A stretch of DNA of 58,508 bases from Solirubrobacteraceae bacterium. GTDB taxonomy: Bacteria; Actinomycetota; Thermoleophilia; Solirubrobacterales; Solirubrobacteraceae. The notes under the pieces were generated by a model. The model had not been told where the DNA came from. It saw nothing but the letters and a program-made list of their open reading frames with translations, and did not search any database. Numbering within the stretch: the first letter of the stretch is position 1; every line of letters starts with the position of its first letter. Positions 33,641-41,857 of the stretch are shown in pieces. Where the stretch lies: assembly GCA_030681525.1 (NCBI GenBank), contig JAUXSD010000178.1, forward strand, positions 1-58,508, in the 5' to 3' direction. Both the position numbers and the translations under genes were made by a program.

Positions 33641-35979
33641 GCTCGCGGGCCAGGCGGGCGCTGCGCTACGGAGCGGGCCTCGCCCTGGCCACGCTGATGC
33701 TGCTCCTGCTGGGTCGCCTGATCGAAGCGACCGCCCTGCTGGAGGCCGACAAGGAGGCCTTCGACCTGCTCTACGACGCGGCGGGGAGCCCGGCCGTGCT
33801 GGACGAACTCGTCGTCGACCCGCCCTTTGGCAACTACGTGCTGCTCACGCTGATCGTGGCGTTCGCGACGGCCGGGCGGCACGTCGGCCGGCCGCTGCGA
33901 GCGATCGCGGTGATGGTCGGCGCCGCGCTCGTCGCCTACGCCATGGTCCGCTTCACCTGGGCGCTGTGGGAACGGCCGCGTCCGGAGGAGGTGCTCGGCA
34001 TCCCGCCCGCGCACGGCCACAGGTTGGACGGCTACCCCTCCTTCCCCAGCGCCCACATGGCGGTCACGACGGCGCTCGTCGCGATGGGTGCGATGCTCGT
34101 GCCGGTCCTGCGCTTTCCCCTCTGGGGTTACGCGCTGCTGGTCGCAGCGACGCGCGTCTCGTACGGTGGGCACTTCCCGTCCGACGTCGCGGCGGCGCTC
34201 GTCCTCGGCTACCTCGCCGCGCACGCGACGCTGGCGGTCGCCGACGACGCGCCGAGCCGGATCCGGCCGGCGCTGCGCGCGCTCGTCTCCTCGCCGGAGG
34301 GGTCGCGCCGGCTGCGGCGGATCGCCCAGGCGCTGAGCGTCGCGGCGCTCGCCGTGTTCCTCGTGCTCGTCGTGTCGGTCGGCCCGCCGCACTCGCCCGA
34401 CGGCGGCGTGATCGGCTCTGCGAACGAGCAGTATCTGCAGCTCGGGCTGCTCGCGCTCGCGGCGGTGGGCGTTGCCGCAGGCTGGTATCACGACGCGCTG
34501 GCGAGCGGGCTGCTCGCCGTCAACGGCATGTGCCTCGGCGTGCTGGCGGCGCTCGAGTACAACCCGGCGTTCGCCGTCGCGGCCTGCTTGTCGTTCTTCC
34601 TGCCGGCCATCCTGTTCGCGCTCGCCTGGCACCCGGTGCACACGCTGCGCGGCGCCGCGGTCGCCGGGATGCTGACCGGCGGCCTGCTCGGGCTGGGCGC
34701 CGTCGCGGCGCTGGCGGTGCACGACCGCGCATACGGGCCCAAGCACCCGGAGTCGGCGCTCGCGACGCCGCCTACCTGGCGCGTCGTGTGGGCCTGGTCG
34801 GGCAACGTGACAAGCGACCGCGCAACAGTGAACGCGCACCTCAACGCCGACGGCCGCGTGCGGCTGCTGGTCAGCCGCCGCGCGGACCTGGCCGATGCGC
34901 GCGTGTTCGGACCCCGGCGCGCCGACGACGACCGCAACGAGCGTCTGGTCTCCTTCACGGCGCGTGGCCTGACACCGGCCACGCGGTACTTCTACGGCCT
35001 CGAGTTCGACGGCCGCATCGACCGCAACCGGATCGGGCGCTTCGCGACGTTCGCCGCAGGTCGCCAGTCCTTCAAGCTGGCGATCGGCGGATGCGCGCGG
35101 GTCGGCTCCAACGGCGCCGTGTTCGACGCGATCCGCCGCGAGCGGGCCGACCTGTACCTCGCGCTCGGCGACCTCTTCTATGCCAACATCGAGCAGAACT
35201 CGCGCGGGCGCTTCGTCGAGCACTACGACAGCGCCGTCGCCAGCCCGGCGCAGGGCGCGCTGTACCGCAGCAGCCCGATCGCCTACGTCTGGGACGACCA
35301 CGACTACGGCCCCAACGGCGCCGACGGGTCGTCGCCCAGCCGCGAGGCGGCACGGTGGTCCTACGGCGCGGCCGTCCCGCACTACGCGCTGCCGGCGGGC
35401 CGCGCGGGTCCGATCCATCAGGCGTTCACGATCGGTCGCGTGCGGTTCCTCGTCCTCGACACGCGGTCGGCGCGGACGGCGCGCAGCGTGCTCGGCGGCG
35501 AGCAGATGCGCTGGCTGCAGCGCGAGCTGATCGCGGCGCGTGATCGCTTCGCGCTCACGGTGCTCGTGTCCTCGGTGCCCTGGATCGGGCGCGCGGGCGC
35601 GGCCGACGACGACAGCTGGGCCGGCCATCCCGCCGAGCGGGCTGCGCTGTCGCGCTTCATCGCCCGCCAGCGGATCCGCCGGCTCGTCATGCTCGCCGGT
35701 GATGCGCACATGGTCGCGATCGACGACGGCTCGCACAGCGACTACTCCGGCACGGGCCGGGCGGGCTTCCCCGTGTTCCACGCCGCCGCGCTGGATCGCG
35801 CCGGCAGCGTCAAGGGCGGCCCCTACAGCGAGGGCGCCGTTCCCGGCGCGGGCCACTACGGGACGATGACGGTCACCGATCACGGAGACCGCGTTGACGT
35901 GGGGCTATCCGGCCGTGACTACCGCGACCGCGAGCTGGTCGGTCACGCGTTCGCCGTCGACGCGAGGACGATCCCGTGA
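33637..35979 (+). CDS. PAP2 phosphatase-PhoD-like metallophosphatase fusion
   Basis: 780 residues. The N-terminal part is a membrane PAP2 phosphatase: WERPRP at 111-116, YPSFPSAHMA (133-142) with the PSAH motif, and TRVSYGGHFPSDV (172-184), inside about six helices. Five more helices follow (about 215-370). From about 385 an Ig-like PhoD N-domain (VVWAWSGNVTSDRATVNA) leads to a PhoD-type metallophosphatase: LAIGGCARVGSNG, YLALGDLFYANI, YVWDDHDYGPNGADG and LVMLAGDAHMVAID. The second domain should lie outside the membrane. Two phosphatases in one chain suggests handling a lipid-linked phosphodiester and then its phosphate. The start overlaps an upstream stop by ATGA. Confidence 0.85.
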   Translation: MSSRARRALRYGAGLALATLMLLLLGRLIEATALLEADKEAFDLLYDAAGSPAVLDELVVDPPFGNYVLLTLIVAFATAGRHVGRPLRAIAVMVGAALVAYAMVRFTWALWERPRPEEVLGIPPAHGHRLDGYPSFPSAHMAVTTALVAMGAMLVPVLRFPLWGYALLVAATRVSYGGHFPSDVAAALVLGYLAAHATLAVADDAPSRIRPALRALVSSPEGSRRLRRIAQALSVAALAVFLVLVVSVGPPHSPDGGVIGSANEQYLQLGLLALAAVGVAAGWYHDALASGLLAVNGMCLGVLAALEYNPAFAVAACLSFFLPAILFALAWHPVHTLRGAAVAGMLTGGLLGLGAVAALAVHDRAYGPKHPESALATPPTWRVVWAWSGNVTSDRATVNAHLNADGRVRLLVSRRADLADARVFGPRRADDDRNERLVSFTARGLTPATRYFYGLEFDGRIDRNRIGRFATFAAGRQSFKLAIGGCARVGSNGAVFDAIRRERADLYLALGDLFYANIEQNSRGRFVEHYDSAVASPAQGALYRSSPIAYVWDDHDYGPNGADGSSPSREAARWSYGAAVPHYALPAGRAGPIHQAFTIGRVRFLVLDTRSARTARSVLGGEQMRWLQRELIAARDRFALTVLVSSVPWIGRAGAADDDSWAGHPAERAALSRFIARQRIRRLVMLAGDAHMVAIDDGSHSDYSGTGRAGFPVFHAAALDRAGSVKGGPYSEGAVPGAGHYGTMTVTDHGDRVDVGLSGRDYRDRELVGHAFAVDARTIP

Positions 35980-36170
35980 CGGGCCGGGGCCACGCGATCG
36001 AGGTCGGCCTGCGCCGGCTGCGAGACAGATCCGAACCCTGAGCTCGGAGCCCGTCCCGCGACGCCGTCCGATTTGCGAGTTGCCAGCGATCCTGCTGCGT
36101 TGACGCGGCCGTGCGGACACAGCTGGCACCATGCAAGGATGATGCCGGCCGACGTTCATCCTTGGCGCTC

Positions 36171-36797
36171 ATGAGAACGCGGATCGTCGTGGCAGCGGTC
36201 GCGACCACTGCTCTTGCAGCCCTGTACACGCGCGTGCTGCGCACGTCGATTCTCAACTGGGGAGCGACCGACAGGGAGACCTCAGCGCGGCTGCCTGGAG
36301 ACGAGCTGCTCGAGCAGGCCGATGGAGTTTCGACCCGGGCGATCGATATCGAGGCACCGCCGGGAGCCGTATGGCCGTGGTTGGCGCAGATGGGTCCCTC
36401 TCCGCGCGCCGGCGCCTACACGTACGACTGGATCGAGAACCTGCTCGGGCTCGACATGCACAGCGCCGGCGGCATCCTTGCGGAGTTCCAGCATCCAGAG
36501 GTGGGGGAGACGTTCAGCCTCGGCTCCAACCGAATGAGCATGGACCGGGTTGAGTCCGAGCGAGTGCTCGCGTGGCGTTCGGACGACGGAAACTGGGTCT
36601 GGACGTTCGTGCTCGAACCGCGCGACGGCGGCACGCGACTGATCAGCCGCAACCGCTTCCGACTCCCGTCACGCGTCGCGCGCATCGGCATGCTGCCAAT
36701 GGAGCCTGGTTCGCTCATCATGGAGAGGAAGATGCTCCGCGGCATCAAGCAGCGGGCTGAGCGCCTCAGCTCAGGAACGCCCAGACCGACCGCCTGA
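36171..36797 (+). CDS. SRPBCC family protein with N-terminal membrane anchor
   Basis: 208 residues. Residues 5-21 are hydrophobic (IVVAAVATTALAALY), then WGATDRETSARLPGDELLE and the START-like domain: RAIDIEAPPGAVWPWLAQMG, GAYTYDWIENLLGLDM, and the long C-terminal helix MERKMLRGIKQRAERLS. It is clearly related to the product at 40556-41335 (shared WGA(T/S)D, LPGD, VWPW(L/V)AQ(M/L)G and MERKML). Such proteins bind hydrophobic ligands in a deep cavity; the ligand is unknown. No good ribosome binding site is seen at the ATG. A GTG at 36111 would extend it by 20 unlikely residues. Confidence 0.78.
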   Translation: MRTRIVVAAVATTALAALYTRVLRTSILNWGATDRETSARLPGDELLEQADGVSTRAIDIEAPPGAVWPWLAQMGPSPRAGAYTYDWIENLLGLDMHSAGGILAEFQHPEVGETFSLGSNRMSMDRVESERVLAWRSDDGNWVWTFVLEPRDGGTRLISRNRFRLPSRVARIGMLPMEPGSLIMERKMLRGIKQRAERLSSGTPRPTA

Positions 36798-36883
36798 GGC
36801 ATCCCCCGCGTGTGGCTCGCGCCGATCGCTCGGGCAGCGAGTGCCGCTTCCCGCCCTGCCAAAACTCAGCAGCGCCACGGGCC

Positions 36884-38209
36884 TCAGAGCAGCGCCAGCA
36901 CCGCGAGCGCGGCGACCGAGACCGCGACCATCGCCAGCGAGGCGCCGGTCAGCAGCCGGCTGCCGCGGCCGAGCGTGTGCTCGCCCATGACCGCCGGATC
37001 GCTGCCGAGGCGGCGCATGAACGGCAGCAGAGCGAGCAGCAGGACGGCGTTGAGCGCCTGGGTAAGAAACAGCAGGGAGATGAGCGGCGCGCCCGGGATG
37101 AGCACGATCCCGGCGGCGATCGCCACCATCGCCGCGAAGCTCCCGTAGAAGACCGGCGCCTGGCGCAGCGTGTCGTCGACATCGGCCGGCGCGCCGATCG
37201 CCTCGGACACCGAGTACGCGGTCGACAGCGGGACGATCGAGGCCGCGAGCAGGGCGGCGCCGACGAAGCCCACGCCGAACAGGGCGCTCGCGGCATGGCC
37301 GGCGAGCGGCTCGAGCGCGCGCGCCGCGTCGGCGGCGTCCTCGATCGCGATGCCGCCGGGATGCAGCGTCGCCGCGCAGGCGACCACGACGAACGCGCCG
37401 ATGATCCCCGTCAGGACCGCGCCGACGACGACGTCGACGCGCTCCAGGCGCAGGTCCTCGACGCGCAGCTTCTTGTTGACCGCGTAGGACTGGATGAACG
37501 CCAGGCCCCAGGGGGCCAGCGTCGTTCCCACCGTCGCAACCGCGATGAGCATCGCGTCGCGGGTGAGCGGCATCGACGGCACCACCATCCCCTCAGTCGC
37601 GGCGCCCCAATCCGGCCGAGCGAGGAACCCGGCGACGAAGTACGTGACGAAGACGCCGCTCAGCGCCAGCAGGACGTGCTCGACGCGATGAAACGAGCCG
37701 CGCAGCACGAGCGCCGACACGGCGAAGGCGGCGACCGGGACGCTGACGTGGCGGCTGACACCCCCGACGAGCTCCATCCCGGCGGCGATCCCGGCGAACT
37801 CCGCGCACAGCGTGCCGAGGTTCGCGATCACGAGCGCGGGCAGCGCGACGGCGGTGCCGCGGCCGCCGTAGTGCTCGCGGACCAGCGCGAGCAACCCCTT
37901 GCCGGTGACCACCCCCATCCGCGCGGCGAGATCGTGGAAGGCGATCAACGCGACGGTCGAGAGGGCGAGCACCCACAGCAGCCGGTAGCCGTGCTCGGCG
38001 CCGAGGATCGAGTACGTCGTGATCCCGGCGGGGTCGTCGTCGGACAGGCCGGCGAGGATCCCCGGGCCGAGCACGGCCAGCAGCGCCGCGAGGCCGCCGC
38101 CGCGCAGGAGGTGGCGGCGGCGGTGGACGAGCCGCCGGTGCCAGTGACGGCCCGGTGGAGCGCGGCGCGGGCGCGGCCGGCCCGCCTGGGGCGCGGCGGT
38201 CGTGCTCAT
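36884..38209 (-). CDS. Nramp-related divalent metal transporter (atypical)
   Basis: 441 residues with about 11 helices after a basic N-terminal tail (1-38). The fold markers fit Nramp: GPGILAGLSDDDPAG in TM1, TGKGLLALVREHYG, FAGIAAGMELVGG, and VGTTLAPWGLAFIQS in TM6. Canonical Mn/Fe transporters have DPGN in TM1 and a Met-Pro-His in TM6; here TM1 reads DPAG and TM6 reads AP, so both metal-ligand positions differ. Nramp-related proteins with altered sites include magnesium transporters, so Mg or another metal is possible. It is the last gene of a five-gene minus-strand block with Usp proteins, 12 bp after one of them. Confidence 0.82.
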   Translation of the reverse strand: MSTTAAPQAGRPRPRRAPPGRHWHRRLVHRRRHLLRGGGLAALLAVLGPGILAGLSDDDPAGITTYSILGAEHGYRLLWVLALSTVALIAFHDLAARMGVVTGKGLLALVREHYGGRGTAVALPALVIANLGTLCAEFAGIAAGMELVGGVSRHVSVPVAAFAVSALVLRGSFHRVEHVLLALSGVFVTYFVAGFLARPDWGAATEGMVVPSMPLTRDAMLIAVATVGTTLAPWGLAFIQSYAVNKKLRVEDLRLERVDVVVGAVLTGIIGAFVVVACAATLHPGGIAIEDAADAARALEPLAGHAASALFGVGFVGAALLAASIVPLSTAYSVSEAIGAPADVDDTLRQAPVFYGSFAAMVAIAAGIVLIPGAPLISLLFLTQALNAVLLLALLPFMRRLGSDPAVMGEHTLGRGSRLLTGASLAMVAVSVAALAVLALL

Positions 38210-38221
38210 CGGGGCGCGAGC

Positions 38222-39079
38222 CTACGCGTCGAAGTCGGCGGGCACGACGAGGACCGAGCACGGCGCCGCGTTGACGACCCGGCCGCTCACCGATCCCAGC
38301 CCGTGCAGCCCGGTCAGCCCGCGGCGTCCGACGACGAGCAGGCTGGAGCCGCTGCGCCGGGCGAAGTCGGTGATGCCCGTCGCGACATGGGCGCCCTGCA
38401 GCACATCGACGACCGGCTCGCGACCGGTCCGCGCGATCAGCTCGATCGACAGCTCGGCGAGGCGGTGGCGCATCGCCGACCCGTACTCCCGGCCGGCGAC
38501 ATGCACGAGGTTCACGTAGCCATCCGAGGCGGCCGCGACGGCGCCGGCGAGCGCGACGACACCGGCGGCCGCCGGTCCGTCGTCGACGGCGACCAGGATC
38601 CGGAGACGTGCGTCGCGTTCCCCGTCGCGTGAGTGCGCCAGGAGCAGGGGCCCCTCGGCGCGGTGCAGCAGCGCGCGCTCGACCGAGCCGGTCACGGCGG
38701 CGGCGACCGGCGAACCGCGACGACCACCTGCGACGAGCAGTCCGGTGCGGCCGGCACGGTCGATGAGCGTCGCGGCGACGTCGCCGGGGCCCGCAAGCTC
38801 GGTCGTTGCCGGCGTCCCGTGTGCCGCGGCCAGCGCCTGCGCCTGCTCCAGCGCTCGCCGCGCCCGGTGCTCGCCCAGCGACGAGATCGCGCCGCCGGTC
38901 TGCGGGGTGTCGTCGACGGCGACGAAGCTCAGCCCGTTGGCCGCACCGGCCACGGCGAGCGCCTCGCGCGTGGCGTCGGCGTCGCGCGGGCTGCCGTCGA
39001 GCGCGCAGATCACACGGTCCAACGCGAAGCCGGGGGACGGCGCCGGAAGGATGGAGGCGATCGTGGCCATCGTCGTCAC
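38222..39079 (-). CDS. Universal stress protein, two Usp domains
   Basis: 285 residues. The two Usp domains are at about 20-145 and 158-282. The first begins RVICALDGSPRDADATREAL and ends LLVAGGRRGSPVAAAVTGS; the second begins RILVAVDDGPAAAGVVALAG and ends LLVVGRRGLTGLHGLGSVS with CSVLVVPAD. The G-2x-G-9x-G-S/T signature is intact in the second domain, consistent with ATP binding. The GTG start overlaps the stop of the DUF4389 gene; an ATG lies nine bases inside. Usp proteins help survival in energy starvation or hypoxia. Confidence 0.9.
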   Translation of the reverse strand: MTTMATIASILPAPSPGFALDRVICALDGSPRDADATREALAVAGAANGLSFVAVDDTPQTGGAISSLGEHRARRALEQAQALAAAHGTPATTELAGPGDVAATLIDRAGRTGLLVAGGRRGSPVAAAVTGSVERALLHRAEGPLLLAHSRDGERDARLRILVAVDDGPAAAGVVALAGAVAAASDGYVNLVHVAGREYGSAMRHRLAELSIELIARTGREPVVDVLQGAHVATGITDFARRSGSSLLVVGRRGLTGLHGLGSVSGRVVNAAPCSVLVVPADFDA

Positions 39080-39714
39080 GCGGCGAGCCGGAACGGCGGG
39101 TAGTCGTCGGTCACGAGGGCGAACGCGTAGGCGACGACGCGGATGTTCCAGCGCCCGACGCCGACGACGTAGTCAAACAGCCCGTCGGGGTAGCGGCCGC
39201 TGAAGAGGATCGCGAACCAGGCGACGATGACCGCCACGACGGCGCCGAGCCAGAGGAATACGAGCACGACGAGATGGGGGATGGCCAGCAGCCATTTGAC
39301 GAGGGGCAGCCAGCGGTCGAGCTGCGTGGGGTCGGGCTCCGGCAGCTCGAGGTGCACGTTCTGCGGCTCGTCGGTCGACGGGTAGGCGTCGGTCAGCAGC
39401 GCGGCATACGCGCCGACGCGAGCGCTGAAGCGCAGCAGCTCGCGGTTGAAGTCAAACCACCAGCGCGGGTACTTCTCGCGGAAGACGAGCATGAGCAGCG
39501 GGGGCACGAAGAGCAGGCCCGGACCGCCGAACGCGAGCCACAGCCCGCTGTTGCCGCCGGCGGAGACGCCGCCCCCGCTGACCGTGCCCAGCAGGATCGC
39601 GGCCGGGATCACGGTGAACAGGCGAAGCGCGCAGGTGAGGCGATCGCGTGGCGCGACCGGGCGATCCACGTCGAACGTCGCCTGGTGGATCTGGGGGTCG
39701 GCGGCGGAACCCAT
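39076..39714 (-). CDS. DUF4389 membrane protein
   Basis: 212 residues. Three hydrophobic segments (RLFTVIPAAILLGTVS, GPGLLFVPPLLMLVF, and LLAIPHLVVLVFLWLGAVVAVIVAWF) frame the diagnostic stretches PRWWFDFNRELLRFSARVGAY, FSGRYPDGLFDYVVGVGRW and RVVAYAFALVTDDYPPF of DUF4389. The function of the family is unknown; the proteins sit in the membrane, and here the gene is sandwiched between two Usp genes with overlapping starts (TGATG upstream, GTGA downstream). That suggests a stress-related membrane role. Confidence 0.88.
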   Translation of the reverse strand: MGSAADPQIHQATFDVDRPVAPRDRLTCALRLFTVIPAAILLGTVSGGGVSAGGNSGLWLAFGGPGLLFVPPLLMLVFREKYPRWWFDFNRELLRFSARVGAYAALLTDAYPSTDEPQNVHLELPEPDPTQLDRWLPLVKWLLAIPHLVVLVFLWLGAVVAVIVAWFAILFSGRYPDGLFDYVVGVGRWNIRVVAYAFALVTDDYPPFRLAA

Positions 39715-40559
39715 CACGCGTTCGCCGCGGCGGAGGTGATGCCGAGCGGGCCGCCGTCGCTGCGGGCGACGGTCGGCGGCACGACGAGGACGGGGCACTG
39801 CGCGTGCGCGATGAGATGCGCCGAGACGCTGCCCAGAAGCGCGGCGACCGGCCGGCCGAGCCCGCGCGAGCCGCAGACGAGCAGGTCGAGGTCCGCGCTG
39901 GCTTCGGTCAGGCGCGAGCGCGGTTCGCCCACAAGCGGGGATGCCGTGAAGGGGACGCCGGAGGACTCCAGCGACAGCCGCGCCACGTGCAGCCAGGCGG
40001 CCGCGTGCTCGGTCGTCTGGTCGGCCGTGAGCAGCTCGAGCTGCGCTCCCGTGGCCCGCGCCAGACGCGTCGCAGCGACGAGCGCGCAGGCGGCCGGCGC
40101 CGAGCCGTCGATCGCGACCCCGATCCGCCGCAGCGGACCGAGGCGCGGCAGCGGGACGCTCATCGGCGAGACGGCCACCGGGCAGGGAGCGTGGGGGACC
40201 AGCGAGCGGGTGACGTGGCCGCTGACGTCGCGGCCGAGAACGAGCATGCACGCGTCCGTATCGCGTGCGAGCTCGGCGAGCGCGTCGATGACGCGAGCCG
40301 CGGGCACGATCTCCTCGCGCACGTCGACGTCCGCCCCCACGAACTGCCGCGCGCGGCGCAGCGCGGCCGCCGCGGCCTTGGCGCGGCGCGCGTTGTCGGG
40401 AATCGGCAGCGCTTGTGCACTGAGCGCGGCGGGGTCGTAGCGGTAGGCGCTGGCGAGGACGAGCGGCTCACCGAGCGCGTCGGCCAGCAACGCGCCGAGC
40501 CCGACGGCGTCGGCGCTGTCGAGGCCGCGGTAGCAGGCGATGACGGGGTGCTCGCTCAT
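39714..40559 (-). CDS. Universal stress protein, two Usp domains
   Basis: 281 residues. The first domain (about 4-130) is divergent in its start (VIACYRGLDSADAVGLGALL) but keeps CMLVLGRDVSGHVTRSLVPH and CPVAVSP. The second (about 143-270) has RRIGVAIDGSAPAACALVAA and LLVCGSRGLGRPVAALLGSVS with CPVLVVPP, a canonical ATP-binding pattern. It overlaps the SRPBCC gene upstream (ATGA) and the DUF4389 gene downstream (TGATG), so all three are read as one unit. Confidence 0.88.
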   Translation of the reverse strand: MSEHPVIACYRGLDSADAVGLGALLADALGEPLVLASAYRYDPAALSAQALPIPDNARRAKAAAAALRRARQFVGADVDVREEIVPAARVIDALAELARDTDACMLVLGRDVSGHVTRSLVPHAPCPVAVSPMSVPLPRLGPLRRIGVAIDGSAPAACALVAATRLARATGAQLELLTADQTTEHAAAWLHVARLSLESSGVPFTASPLVGEPRSRLTEASADLDLLVCGSRGLGRPVAALLGSVSAHLIAHAQCPVLVVPPTVARSDGGPLGITSAAANA

Positions 40560-41335
40560 CGCGCAGCCTCGGCGCGGCGCTTGATCTCAAGCAGCATCTT
40601 GCGCTCCATGACGAAGTGGGGCAGTTCGAGCAGCAGCGCATAGCCGATCGAAAGGGCCCCGCGCGGGAAGCGAAAGCGGGCCAGCAGGCGGCAGCGGCCG
40701 GGACCGTCCGGCTCGATCGCGAGAGCCCAGCCGCCCTCGAACACGATCGCGCGGCCGGCGTCGAGGCGCAGGATCTCAAGGCCGGAGGACGGATGCAGCA
40801 GGACGGTGTCGCCGACGCGGCGATCCTGCCACTCGGGATGGATCCGGTCGGCGTTGCGCATCCGGCAGCCGGCGAGGTTCTCGAGGAAGGTGTAGCTGTA
40901 GAAGCCGCCGCGGTCCTGGCCGAGCTGCGCGACCCAGGGCCAGACGTCTTCGGCCGGCGCGTCGATCGCGATCGCGTGCGTCTGCTCCAGACCGGGATCC
41001 GGGCAGACGTCGTCGCCGGGCAGCGCGCGCGCGAGATCGGCGTCGGATGCGCCCCAGCGGCGCATCCACGGACGCACCAGCCCGGCATAGGCCGCGGCCG
41101 CGGCCACCACGCCGAGCGCGCCAGGTCGCGGCGGGCGGTGCGCGAGGGCGGCTCGCAGGCTGTGCAGTCCCGCGGCGGCGGCCGCTGCGACGAGAAGGAG
41201 GGGGCCGCCGACCATGACGCCGAATGCACGCACGATGGCGAGCGCGGTGGGGCGGGCGAGCGTGGCAGGTTCCGGTGCGGCTGAGGGGGCCGTCACCGGG
41301 CCGGCGGGAGAGATCGTGCTCGAGATCGCGGCCAT
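40556..41335 (-). CDS. SRPBCC family membrane-anchored protein
   Basis: 259 residues. Two hydrophobic segments (about 30-55 and 68-85) precede the domain MRRWGASDADLARALPGDDV, AIAIDAPAEDVWPWVAQLGQ, GGFYSYTFLENLAGC and the C-terminal helix MERKMLLEIKRRAEAAR. It is a longer paralogue of the product at 36171-36797, with an extra membrane hairpin. It is the first gene of the block SRPBCC-Usp-DUF4389-Usp-Nramp. The upstream region is shared with the divergent CBS gene and holds the GGTCATCCGTAGTTG motif at 41365. Confidence 0.8.
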   Translation of the reverse strand: MAAISSTISPAGPVTAPSAAPEPATLARPTALAIVRAFGVMVGGPLLLVAAAAAAGLHSLRAALAHRPPRPGALGVVAAAAAYAGLVRPWMRRWGASDADLARALPGDDVCPDPGLEQTHAIAIDAPAEDVWPWVAQLGQDRGGFYSYTFLENLAGCRMRNADRIHPEWQDRRVGDTVLLHPSSGLEILRLDAGRAIVFEGGWALAIEPDGPGRCRLLARFRFPRGALSIGYALLLELPHFVMERKMLLEIKRRAEAAR

Positions 41336-41364
41336 GGGTGGATTCTCGGGTCGCGACGGCGCGC

Positions 41365-41379
41365 GGTCATCCGTAGTTG
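41365..41379. promoter_or_regulatory. Recurrent promoter motif, copy between SRPBCC and CBS genes
   Basis: GGTCATCCGTAGTTG lies 30 bp upstream of the SRPBCC start and 89 bp upstream of the CBS start. Related strings occur at 42860, 44376, 51488 and, on the minus strand, 55074, each in a non-coding gap next to stress or transport genes. Confidence 0.35.
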
Positions 41380-41467
41380 CTGCGGGTGCGACCCGGCGAA
41401 CACCCGCAGCCTTCGCTCGGTCCTCTCGCGATGCCGGCTCGTCCGCCGGGCGGTTACCGTGGTGGTC

Positions 41468-41857
41468 ATGAAGCAATCGCTGCAGTGTGTGGCCGATGTC
41501 ATGCGGCCGGGCGTGGTCGTCGTCTCGCGGTCGACGACGCTCGACGGCGTGGCGCGCGTGATGCGCGAGCACCACGTTCACGGCGTCCTCGTCACCGCCG
41601 ACGACGGCGAGCTGCTCGGCTGGGTCACCGCGCGCGGCCTGCTGCGCCACAGCGAGCCGGCCGAGTGGCGGCGCAGCGCCGCCCACGATGCGATCAGCGA
41701 ACCCTGCATCGGCGTCGTGCCGTCGGCCACCGTCGCGGACGCGCGGGACGCGATGCTCACCGCCGACGTGTCGCGCCTGGCGGTGCTCCGGCCGGGCAGT
41801 CGCGTCCCGGACGGCGTCGTCGCCGAGATCGACCTCGTCGGTCACCTCTCGCGCTGA
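41468..41857 (+). CDS. CBS-pair protein
   Basis: 129 residues comprising two CBS motifs and little else. The first is VADVMRPGVVVVSRSTTLDG through HVHGVLVTADDGELLGWVTA; the second is AISEPCIGVVPSATVADARD through VSRLAVLRPGSR and VVAEIDLV. CBS pairs bind adenine nucleotides, and stand-alone ones act as energy sensors; the mycobacterial dormancy protein Hrp1 is of this type. The gene is divergent from the SRPBCC gene, and its stop abuts the stop of the convergent Usp gene with no spacer (TGATCA). Confidence 0.85.
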   Translation: MKQSLQCVADVMRPGVVVVSRSTTLDGVARVMREHHVHGVLVTADDGELLGWVTARGLLRHSEPAEWRRSAAHDAISEPCIGVVPSATVADARDAMLTADVSRLAVLRPGSRVPDGVVAEIDLVGHLSR

